A stretch of 64,000 bases of DNA from assembly GCA_036867785.1 (NCBI GenBank), contig CP145421.1, forward strand, positions 248,001-312,000. Direction: 5' to 3'. The stretch is from Plasmodiophora brassicae (lineage: Eukaryota; Endomyxa: Phytomyxea; Phytomyxea; Plasmodiophorida). Shown here piece by piece: positions 1-9,824 of this stretch. The position numbers and the translations under genes are program-made. Every line of letters begins with the position of its first letter. The stretch's first letter is position 1. The notes under the pieces are model-generated. The model saw only the letters and a list, made by a program, of their open reading frames with translations, ran no database searches and was not told the origin of the DNA.

Positions 1-542
1 ACGCATACCGCTGCCACCAGGACGCGCCCCATGATCCCAAGTCGACCAAATACTAATGGCCCTCATGTAACCCACCACGAGGTGACCCCCGTCCCAGATC
101 GATCATATCCGGCAAAATTGGCGTCGTAGTTTGCAAAACAGAATCGGCGGCCCGCCCAGTCCCACTGTCGCACCCGTCGAGATCATGGACAGTGCCGCCT
201 GCAGACAAGGCGCGTGCGGCGACATGTTACCTACCTACCTCTCCGCACTCGACAGAGCGTTACTTACTCTCACCCACACAGTACTGCTCTGTGCACCGAA
301 TGGGCTCGATGAGGACCAGGCCACGCGCTCGAGTGGATTCCGCCACGGGCGATTCTCTCTCTCTCTCTGCTGCGTTGTCCGTGCGGCCAGACTGCCGCGC
401 GCGTCGCCCGTCGGCGTGCGTGCGTGCTAAATCAGCATCGGTAGGGCGGCGGCTTCTATTTTCGGGTAGCGGGGGGCCTTGCCCTCGCTTGCCGCTGTCA
501 GCCAATTGGCCATTGTCAGTTCGTTCGGGTTCCAGAGGGGCG
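1..542. other. 5' flank of the importin gene, no gene seen
   Basis: I see no convincing coding exon here. There is a short CT-rich run near 354-370. The stretch probably holds the upstream and 5' UTR sequence of the importin gene that starts at 543. The open frames present overlap one another on both strands and have no recognisable composition. Confidence 0.5.
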
Positions 543-3456
543 ATGCACGACCTCCTCGCCCTGCTCGGGGCGCTCCAGTCGCCGTCGGCGCCCGACCGGC
601 AGGCCGCCGAGCGCCGCCTGCAGAGCGCCGCGCAATCGCCCGATCTCCTCGTCGCCCTCGTGGTATTCGCATCACCTTCGACACACAAATGTGCTTGCTC
701 TAATTCGTTCTACGATTCCCAGGGCGTTGTCGCGAACGCTGGCAACGCATACGACCATCGCCTGCTGGCCGTTGTCCTGTTCAAGAATTACGTGACGCCC
801 CTGTGGCCGTCTGTCCCTCCTGCCCTGAAGGATTCCTTACGAAGGCGTATGCTGTGTTCGTGTATTCGTACCAGGGCCTTATGCTGACGCGAGCGCGACG
901 ATGCAGAATTGCTGTCCATGTGCCTGGACAGCTCGGCGGCTGGGCGCCTGCATTCCCAGCTGATGGTCATCGTCGCCGACCTCGTCGCTGCTGAATGGTC
1001 GTCGTGTCGCGACGGCACCCTGCTAACCGCCGTTCTCAACACGCTGAGGGCACGGGCGCATCGGGCCGTTGGCATCGACATCCTACACCAGATCTGCCGG
1101 TCGTCTGTGGACAACCCGAACGGAAAGCGCTGGTTCCCAGGCTTTGCTGGTCAGCGGGATCGCAAACCACTCGTTTCGTATCGTTGATGTTGAATAATCG
1201 TTCAGGTGCCGTTGCAGTGCCCGTTTGGGGGGTGTTCCAAACAAGCATCGGCGAGGGAGGACTATCTCCCGAGTCCATGCATGCCTTGGCGGCCAGCACG
1301 CGTCTAGTCATCGCCGAAGTCGATCTTCAGGTACCGGTTCCTGTGGCCCCGCCGGAATATTCTACGTGTCTTACCCGAATGCTGACAGGAACTTGGCGGG
1401 AGCGTCGCGGTGCTGACCTATTTGAGGGACCTGCTGGCATCACTGGTGTCCGGCAATGAATGGTCGCTGTCCCAGTTCCTTGTTGAAATCGTCGGAATGC
1501 TCAACGACGCCACCGTGCGGCGGCCGCTGGTCGACATCGAACCGTTCGCCGTCCCTGTACTGGAGATAATCATCGCCGGCCTGTCCGCCTGCCCAGACGA
1601 CGTTCTTCTCGTCGGCTCGGCCCCGTTTATCACGTGGTCGCTCGCCGGTTCCCGGCAGCTGTGCCTGTCGTTCAACCTTCGCTCTGCAATCAAATGCGAT
1701 CCAGAGCTGGCGCAGGTAACCCGATTCGCATCGTCATCGTTGCCCCCATGGAGCTTAGGAACTCCCATAGGCGTTCATTGCACGGCGGGACCAGTTCTTC
1801 ACGTTCCCTCGCTGTCTGTCGTTCGTGCAGAGCCTCCTGGAGCGATACGTCATGCACAGGCGCGACGAGATCGAATGCTGGGGCGAATCGACGATGTCGC
1901 AAGCGTCCCCACATCGCACCGCCGTCGAATCCATTCTCAGGGCGCTGTCCCGCTGCTACCCGTCCATGGTTCGCGAGGTCACCCACCAAATCCTGCACGG
2001 TGCGAACGCGTCCGCGTCACCGCTGCTCCTCGAAGCCGCGCTCTTCTCCTTAGGCGTCACCTTGTTGTCGACCGACAACCTGTTCGACGTGGTTCCCGTC
2101 CCGTCGGTCATGTCCAACCCGTCGCCTCAGGTTCGACGACGACTGGCCTGGCTTCTCAAGTTCGGTGCACCGTCACGGGACGCGTTGCATGTGGTCGCAC
2201 ATCTGGCTTGCCATGACCAGGACATGGTCGTTCGTCTCGAGGCGGTTTCCACGTTGGAGGAGTTCGCGCGCGATCGCCGAATCGCACCTGAACTCGGCGC
2301 CGTTCGACACGACATCCTGCTCGCGCTGCTGGACGCCTTCGACAGGACCTGCGAACCCCATTCGCATGAGACCTTGATCCGTTCGCTGACGCTCTGGGCG
2401 CCGTCGGCATCGCTCGAGGCCGTCATTGCTCGCGTCCCTGCGTTATGGGACGCCGTTGCCGACCACAACGCGCAGCGGTCGGCGCTGATTGCCCTCGTCA
2501 ATGTCGTCCTGCAGAACACGCCAACGACGGACGCATCGCCTGCCGCCGTGTTCCCGATCCTCCATCACGCGCTCGACACGCAACAGGCCGACCACGTGTA
2601 CCTGGGCGATTCGGCGCTTTCCCTGTGGCTGACCGTCGTCCAGCGGGCGGCGACGTTATTGCCTGTCGCGTTCGAACTGTTTACCCGCCACTGGCCATCC
2701 GCTCTGATCGAGGACGTCGACGCGCGCGCCTCCGTCTGCTTCCAGCTGGTGGAGAGTTACGCGCTCGTCGCTGGCGACGCGTTCCTGAACGCACAGGGCG
2801 CCACGATCTCCAGCGTGATCGTCAGGATCCTGCCCGAGCTGCCCGGGCGCCACTTCCACGTCCTCGCCGATGCCCTGCTGACGATCGCGACGGTGTCGCC
2901 CGGCGCCTTCCTGGCGCATCTGCACCCGGTCCTGACCGCTCTGCTCCAGAAGATGGTGTCGGCGACGACGCCCGACGAGGTCGCCGCGCTGGCGCCGTTC
3001 CTGTCCGTGTTCGGCGTGTCGATCGCGCGGGAACCGAACGACATGCTGTCGTGGATGGCGACCCAGGCGGGCGGCGGCGGCGGCGGCATCGACCGGATCG
3101 TCGACATCTGGCTGCGTCAGTTCTCGAGCATCACGACGGCGTTCGCGCGCAAGGTCGCCGCCATTGGCCTGTGCACGCTGATCATCTCGCCGCAGTACCC
3201 GACGGTCCTGCCGCGCGTCAGGGACGCCCTGCGCTGCGCCTCGCTGGTGCAGGACGCGAGCGACCTGCACCTGCCCGTCGACCTGGCGCTGGAGAGGAAT
3301 CGCGCGCGATGGACCGAAGCGCACCGGCGGCAGAAGATGGTGGCCAGCGACCCGATCGTCGCCGTCAACGTCGCCGAATTCGTCAACGCCCGTCTGCGAT
3401 GCCTGCAGACGCAGATCGGCCCGCTAGCGTTCGACGAACTCATACGCAATCAATAA
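543..3456 (+). CDS. Importin-beta family nuclear transport receptor (importin-9/Kap114-like)
   Basis: Multi-exon gene for a karyopherin that would carry cargo through nuclear pores under Ran control. Exon 1 (543-662) starts MHDLLALLGAL and is followed by an intron 663-722 (GT..AG). Exon 2 carries the importin N-terminal pattern with LLAVVLFKNYV and LWPSVPPALKDSL. Further exons follow around 915-1140, 1410-1690 and 1825-3456. The last, long exon encodes HEAT-like helices, including LPELPGRHFHVLADALL and FARKVAAIGLCTLI, and ends with DPIVAVNVAEFVNARL near the C-terminus, which is the layout of the importin-9/Kap114 end. The family level is firm; the exact subfamily is inferred. The last 115 bp of the CDS are repeated at 12838-12960. 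Confidence 0.75.
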
Positions 3457-3592
3457 CAGACGGTGACTGTTCGGCAAGTTCTCCGCGAGGTTGCTCTCCA
3501 AGCCGCGTATCGATCCGTTCGTCCGCACCCACTCTTGCAGGGAACGCCCTCGGCCACGATGTGACGTGGTCGAAGCCGGCGGATGATGCAGG
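3342..3592 (+). repeat. Tail repeat, copy A (importin 3' end plus end of a membrane-protein gene)
   Basis: About 250 bp that match 12838-13088 at roughly 88-90% by eye. The left half is the real 3' end of the importin CDS. The right half (about 3457-3592), read on the minus strand, is a partial copy of the C-terminal end of the multi-span membrane protein at 13008-13940; both share IRRLRPRHI and PCKSGCGRTD. In copy B the situation is reversed: the membrane gene is whole and the importin part is a stub. Together they imply an ancestral tail-to-tail pair whose junction was duplicated. Confidence 0.8.
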
Positions 3593-4722
3593 CGTACCGT
3601 TGCGCTAGGGCAACGAGCCGCCCGACCAGGTGCTCCCGGCTGACGAACGGCGCCGTGCCCGGCCAGGCTCGCATGCCATCCGCGAGTTGCACGACGGTCA
3701 GGTGCCGCACGAGGGCGACGTACACCGAGGCGGACAGCGTCGTCAGCGCCGGCATCGCCATCGACACGGTCCAGTACTCATCGAGGAGCGCGACCAGGTC
3801 GGGAATCGTCCTGCAGGTCATTCCCCGCTGCGCCACCAGCGAGACCGGCAACGAGGACAGCGCCGCGCCCAGGGCGTCCGCGGGCGCCGGTGCGGCAACG
3901 CGACGCGCGCGAATCCCATCGCCCGTGTTGTCGTACGCGGCCTCGGCGAACGGGAACGCCTCGTACCTGACGTCGTCGTTCGACGCAACGGTAGGGCGTC
4001 CGTCGTCCGGTTCGGCAAGGAACGGGGCGATGGCGTTTGCCAGAACGCGATCGGTGACGCGATCGCACCCGGCGCGAAGGGCGTCCCGATCGGCCCGGGT
4101 TAGCCCTGGGTGCCTGGCAAGCAGGTCGTCGCGCGCCTCGCTCAGCAGCGCAGTCTGGAGGCGGGTCCAGACGGCGCGTGCGTCCGCGTACGACACGCCC
4201 CGATAGCGTTGCAGGGCGGATTGCAGGGCGTGCTGCACGACACGCACCGCGTTGGTGCGATCGGACCTCGGCAGGCACCGCATCGGTGCGCTGACGATCC
4301 GGTCCCGGCACGCCGCGAACGTGTGCACGCCGAGTGCGTTGGGGATGACGCCCTCGTAGAGCAGCGCCCAAGCGCGCGCGTTCTCGTCCGGCATGCGCAG
4401 AAGTGCCCACCACCACGCGCCGTCGGTCAGGTGCGCGATATCGACGTCCTGGAACGTCAGCGACGACTGGCGAAGCAGGCGCCCGGTGCCGCTCGCCGAC
4501 CCGGGATGGTAGGCGTTGAGCGTTGCGTCTCGGCCCTCTCGGGAGACGTTGGTCAACGTCAAGTCGAACGCGCGTTGCGATCGTCGCCCGATGTTGTTGA
4601 CGATGAATAGGTCTGGGCGCCCCACACGGCAAGGCTCGGTGAGGAACTGGCCGGGTTCGAGGCCGGTTACCCGTCCAGTGGCGTCGTTGATCAGGGCGCA
4701 CAGCGAAACGTTGTCGTCGGCA
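3593..4722 (-). pseudogene. Inverted partial duplicate of the giant gene at 51.8-61.2 kb
   Basis: On the minus strand this segment reproduces about 1.13 kb of the first exon of the giant gene (roughly 51968-53096), with protein identity near 97% by eye; shared strings include DLTLTNVSR, WWWALL and MRCLPRSDRTNAVRV. It lacks the giant gene's true start and everything downstream of the match. At its 3' end the frame passes without a stop into the tail of the 13-kb membrane protein (YACIIRRLRPRH), giving one chimeric open frame over 3450-4625. The near identity says the duplication is recent. No start codon equivalent to the parent is present, so I call it a pseudogene, although a chimeric transcript cannot be excluded. 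Confidence 0.8.
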
Positions 4723-5109
4723 CCCTAAAGGACAAACACGCCCTGGGAGCGCTGTCACTCGAATCGACGGACGACGCTACGCGTGGCAACCGATGGACGT
4801 CGTGACACCCGGCCGGCAGATGCGTGCAGAAACATATTCGGGACGTCGTTGGATGCCTACGCAGGCGCCCGTCGAGCGAACTCGTGCCACAGCAAATGCG
4901 GGTGGCGCACGCCCAATACGTACGGTCCCCAACCACGAAGGTGCAGCTGGCCGCCGCTCGATACCGCTGCGCCCTGGGACTGCGTGCGTTCAGCTCCTGC
5001 TCTCTGAGCCTGCAGGGAGACCCTACTCGTACACTGTGTTTCGCGCATGGTCACATCGTGTATGGGCGAGTGTGTGCATGTGGATTGCTTCATTCAGACG
5101 CAGATGCCG
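4723..5109. other. Intergenic, nothing recognised
   Basis: Between the duplicated giant-gene fragment and the end of the SKP1-ankyrin gene. The open frames in this stretch overlap on both strands and match no family I know. Confidence 0.4.
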
Positions 5110-6647
5110 TTACTGGAGCCGCAGGCCCGTCAGCTTACGCAGCACCCGCCGGAACCCCCGCCCGCGTTGGTCAGTATGCCGCTGGGCCTGGATGGCGTTG
5201 TCCGCAGTGCCGGCGTCGTGTGCATCCGTCGAGGTCCCGGGGCCATTCGCCAGCTCGACGACGCGTAGGTAATCGGCCACGACATCGTTGCCAAAGATCT
5301 CGGCGAGAACCCGCGGTGTGTTTCCGTCTTTGTCGGGCAGGTTGACCTTTATCCCGTCCAGGGCCACTAGATACTTGACCATGTCCTCGCTATTCTTACA
5401 CTTGGCGGCCTCATGCAAGGGCGACTGACCCGATCCATCTAGAATAGTCACATCGATGCCGGCCTTGACCAGCCATTTGGCGACGTCCACGCTGTTGTGC
5501 TCTGCGGCCGCGTGCAGTGGCGACTGACCAGTTCGAGCGTTTAGGACGTTCACATCGATACCGGCCGCGACCAGCAACTTGGCCATGTCCACGCTGTTGC
5601 GCCTTGCTGCCACGTGCAATGGCGACTCACTAAACCCATCTGCAATGTCCACATTGATGCCGAACTGAACCAGCAATTCGGCGATGTCCACCCGATTGTG
5701 ACGCACGGCATAGAACAGCGCCGTCTGTCCATACTCATCTCCTGCGTTCAGTTCGATGCCGGGCACCTCGAGCAGCATCCGAACCACGTCGGCAGATCCT
5801 CTTTCTATCGCCATCATTAGCGGGCTGGTATAATGAACACGCCAGGATAGCACGTTGACATCGATCCCGGGCACTCTCGTCAGTATTCGGACAAGCTCTT
5901 TCTCCCCCACCAATATCGCATATTGCAGGATGTTGACGTCGACGCATGACTGAAACACATTATAATCCACTTGGGCATAGGTCTCTTCGTTGATCAGATT
6001 GACGTCCCCGCCTACGCCCTTGTCGAAGCTGAGTACCTGCTTTGCTATCTCCATCTGTTGGTGGTAATAGGCGTCACTATTGGTCATCACGAACTCGAGC
6101 AGGTCAGGTGCCAACATCTCCAGCATGGCCACAATATGCGACCAAGTCCAGATGGTGCACGACGATAAGATAGTTTCCATGAGAGATGGCATGGCGAGGT
6201 GGTCGGCCGCGGTGAGAAGGCGGCAAAGCGCATCTGGCTCGGGTGTTGTCAACCTGGCTTGAACCCAAGAGACGGTGGCGTCCCGCTGCCGAGCAATCAC
6301 TGCTTGTCAACGACATTTCCACCAATCATCTAGGCGATCCTTACCGGATACTCGATGAAGTCTTTGATTAGGGCTACCTCATCGTGGGTGACGTAATAAG
6401 GGAGGGGAATATAGACGTCGACCTCGTCTGTGTTGGGTGGAAACTCGTCCAGGATATCGTGGATCACGCGTGATAGGCTCTTCGCAGACTCCACGTCCAC
6501 AACGTCCTCGTAATGGACGTCACCGTTATGGTCGACGGTTGACATCCGCAGCACAGCATCCGAGACACCCGTACTGAGGACCATGACTGTCAGGATCAGT
6601 ATGACCGGCGGGACGGCGCCGCAGCTGGCTGGGCTGCCAGGGGACAT
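5110..6647 (-). CDS. Secreted SKP1/BTB-like plus ankyrin-repeat protein
   Basis: Two exons joined by an intron of about 55 nt around 6290-6347 (donor GTAAGG directly after codons for DFIEYP). The ATG at 6647 opens a hydrophobic signal peptide containing VILILTVMVLST, followed by a SKP1/BTB-fold N-half (SKSLSRVIHDILDEF, then VDVYIPLPYYVTHDEV). Exon 2 begins with the SKP1-type C-half (DALCRLLTAADHLAMPSL) and continues into about six ankyrin repeats, such as GQTALFYAVRHNRVDIAELL and GQSPLHEAAKCKNSEDM. It ends in a basic tail (RRVLRKLTGLRLQ). SKP1 normally bridges cullin-1 and F-box proteins, so the fusion could act as a ubiquitin-ligase adaptor with ankyrin substrate binding. The signal peptide implies action outside the cell or in a host. 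Family calls are firm; the role is inferred. Confidence 0.8.
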
Positions 6648-7218
6648 GGCAGAAAGCAGGCGTTTGCAGGTGATGGGCAGTAGACGTGGCCGCACGACGC
6701 TTGTTCGGAGCGGAAATCGCAATGGCCGGGGCGACGCAGGCCGGCGTCGGCCGCGCCAGGTCGCGGAGTCCGCACGGCATTCCCGCGGCGAGAAACTGCG
6801 ACGCGCGCCGAGTCCCCAGTGTCTATTTCTGCGCCCGCCACACGTGGCATTCCTGTCGTGCCCCGTGGGCACGCCTGCCCAGCGTGATCACATTTCAGTA
6901 TCCATCGCAGCTTCACTGTCCGACGACAGCAGCATTACTCGGAGCGTCGCCAGACCCGTCACCGATGCCCGCTGCCAGCAGGAACCGCCTGCAGCAGACC
7001 GGCCGCACCAACCCCAAGCTGAAAGAGGATCCGTACGTTCCAGCGCTCGCAGCGGTCTGGTCATCCCACTATGTCATACCGGTGGTAGGCCGGCACTGCC
7101 CGGCCAGCGCAAGCTGGCGTTCTGCAACCTGAACCTACGGTCGTCGGACCGTACCCGAGACCGGCCCCGCCTGTGTGAAAAGAACGAACCGCAAATAGGT
7201 CGTCCACACTAATTTCAA
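6648..7218. other. Upstream region of the SKP1-ankyrin gene, nothing recognised
   Basis: The region should contain the promoter of the minus-strand gene starting at 6647. Long frames on both strands are Arg/Pro-rich shadows of GC-rich sequence. No domain is visible. Confidence 0.35.
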
Positions 7219-7680
7219 TGACGTCGTCGCGTCATTCGGCGGGGGCGACACCGGGATCGCCATTGGCTACGTGGCCATTCAGTTGAACGACTACGCTCGG
7301 CTGATGGCGCCGCCCGTCAGCGAAGCCGACCCGGTCCTGGGCACATTCTTCCGCCCCGTTGCCGCCCGCTGCGTCCGCGGCGAGCCGCTCTCGATCACTG
7401 CTCAGAGCGTTGCGCCGCGATGGCCGGCCTGGACGCGACGCTCTGGAACGAGTTCAGCGATATGATGGGGGACGACAACGCGCGAATCGTCGTGGCAGCT
7501 GCTGAAACGTGTCCTCGACGACCCTGCACTGCTGGCAGGGTTCTTGGGCGGTGTGGACGCAAGACCACCCGGCTGCGCGAGGAGCGATCCCGTGCTGGCC
7601 GATGGCGAGCATGACGTCGCGAACCCTCTCGGGGGCCGTATTGAGAACGGCAACACTGAAGACGCGCCCAGTCATTTCCG
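7219..7680 (+). CDS. Uncharacterised coding stretch, exon structure unresolved
   Basis: Successive plus-strand frames look protein-like and could be joined by short introns: FNDVVASFGGGDTGIAIGYV with YARLMAPPVSEADPVLG around 7219-7395, LDATLWNEFSDMMGDDNAR around 7425-7485, and WQLLKRVLDDPALLAGFLGG around 7494-7555. I do not recognise the protein and cannot place the start or stop. It could also be the remnant of a gene. Confidence 0.3.
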
Positions 7681-7908
7681 AAGATGATATCGCCGAACCA
7701 GGCGATGACGCCGACGCCCGCAGCGCCGAGAGGGTCCTGCCGAATTACCCCCAAGAGGACGCAGTCGGCCGTGCCCGTTACCGTCGATGCGTTCAAGGAG
7801 AGACGCTGACTACGACGGTGCGGGGCGCCGTCATGGACCATTCCGATAGAGGGACGATCGCTACGAAGATTGAGTGCGGATCTCCAACTGATGTATTTCC
7901 GGGACAGT

Positions 7909-9038
7909 TCATTTGCATGGACGACGACGACGATCGGCCGACGCCGATGCGGAACGGGACTCGGTACTCGGCACAGGCCAAAGACGCCGCCGCAGTTCGC
8001 GACCACTTTGCACAGGTTCGCGTGGACGCTGTGCCATCGTGTGTCGTTGACAGGCGTCTCGGAACAGGTACAACGCCAGGAGGAAGAGGAGTATCACCAC
8101 GACGACTGCGGTGCACGGGAAATCAAACTGCCACGGGCGATAGGGATGCTTGCGGGCAGACGGTGCCATTGTCGAAGAGTTGTAAAGCGGTGGCGTACAG
8201 TCAAGACTTGGCGGGAACTTCCCCCCGCAAACTGCATGGCTGTTGAGTCGGTATTCGGATGCAATTGCTTCGAAACTGAAATCGGCATAATCTGCCCGGA
8301 CCACTTCAACCGCATCGTCGAACGGGATCCCGTACTTGTCAGCGGCTTGCGCCATCACTGAGCACGTCAGTGGAAGGGACGCACAATGGCCTCCCGCAAG
8401 GTTGTTTCGGATATCACTAGGGGAATCCACGTAGTGGTAACTGGACGGGATAGTGGTGACGCGACATTGCGGTCCCAGTGTTGAATGGACGTGCACCAAT
8501 GGACGAGAATCGTCTGAAAGAGTCTGCTCTCCCAACCCGCCCCCATTCGCCAGTAGGGTCTGGGTCGATACCGAACCAATCCAGTTATCTCCGCCAGTGT
8601 TCAGAAGAAATGGGAGCGCAATGAATTTCGGTGGGCTTCCATCGCGTTGATCGACTCTCAGTGTGCTGTGCATCGTATGACGTTCAGAAACGATACTATC
8701 GCATGAAAACTGATTGGATTCTGACCGTGCTTGCCAGAGGCGGGCCGTTTTCGGCTCCGTCCCTGCGGAATAGATTCCCGACACCCATGGTTCGCGGAAT
8801 GCCATGCCCCAAAGGTTGCTTGCCGGGCACTTTGTCCTCTCGGTCAGACCTGGGTCCAGTAAGCATACCATGGCCAATCACGTTCACGACTCCCGACTGA
8901 ACCGATGTGAATTTGTGCGCGCGCTTTCTTCATCTCGGACTCAACAACATCTCGAACGGTCACCGCATCGCTCCAGGAAATGACGATCGCGAATGTGGCG
9001 AGCATTACCACCGTTGGCACATCACGACGACCCGACAT
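7909..9038 (-). CDS. Single-pass membrane protein with signal peptide, function unknown
   Basis: Exon 1 starts at the ATG at 9038 and encodes a signal peptide (VVMLATFAIVISWSDA) followed by a short charged helix (VVESEMKKARAQIHI). A short intron near 8865-8910 leads into a long second exon. The predicted ectodomain contains several Cys residues and CGGKFPPSLDCTPP. It is followed by one strong transmembrane segment (CTAVVVVILLFLLALYLF) and a basic cytoplasmic tail of about 50 residues. The topology is therefore type I. No known domain is recognised. The C-terminal end is uncertain because an intron may lie in the tail region. Confidence 0.5.
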
Positions 9039-9234
9039 GATCACCGATTGAAATACCAAAATGAGGCACAACATTATTGGCCGTTTCTGATTCGAGTTCA
9101 GCGGGTGCAGCTCTCACCGCTCGAAACACCTTTGCGTCCTCGCATTTGTCGCAACCTACAGGATAGACGTTATGTACCCGATAGCAAAGCGATCACCTTC
9201 CCCTCACCACCCCGTCGATGCGCAGGGCAGAACA

Positions 9235-9600
9235 TCAGTTTTGACGGAGGGTGGACGCGGTGAAATCGGGCATTCCGACATGGCACTGCACGTGTAGCCA
9301 CCCTCGTACACAGCAAAGGTTGTGGTTGACCCTTTCGGCACGGTTGTTCTGCTCCAGCGTGTACGGGACGAATGTGCGAACATGGCGCGCCACGCCCGTC
9401 TGTTTGGATTTCAGAGATGCCACACGATTTGCTGACAGCGAAGACGTGTGTCGCAGTGCTTGATGAGGTCGAGGGTATCCGATCTGCGACGGAGCAGGTA
9501 GACGGCAACGTGGTGCGTGAAATCGTTCAGCATCGTCTGGTCATACTCGAAGCCACCGAATCCGACAATTGCAGGCCACCGTCCGGGTACACCGCTCTAC
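9235..9600 (-). mobile_element. Copia (Ty1-type) integrase-core remnant
   Basis: Fossil of an LTR-retrotransposon integrase on the minus strand. Recognisable core pieces are NDFTHHVAVYLLRRRSD (first acidic region) and PYTLEQNNRAERVN (the Copia pattern around the catalytic Glu). It is broken and isolated: no reverse transcriptase, gag or terminal repeats were seen around it. The amount of decay suggests an old insertion. Confidence 0.7.
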
Positions 9601-9824
9601 ATGTATGTCGCTGTCACGACATGCTCCCGACATGCTGCGAGGGAATGATCAGCGCTTGCTTTTGGTGAGGAGACAAACCTCGGGTGGGCTTCGACCCTGA
9701 CCCTTGGGAACGCGCCTACTCCGGAAGCGACCGCGTAATGCGACCCAGTGAACGAGAACAGGACGCCAGGAGCCATGGCCTTGCCGACGGCCCGCCGGGC
9801 ACAACCCGCAGCCCGTCAGGAAGA

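Noticed and set aside
2445-3608. Long plus-strand frame overlapping the importin last exon
   Set aside because: Arg/Gly/Pro-rich frame-shifted shadow of the importin codons in GC-rich DNA.
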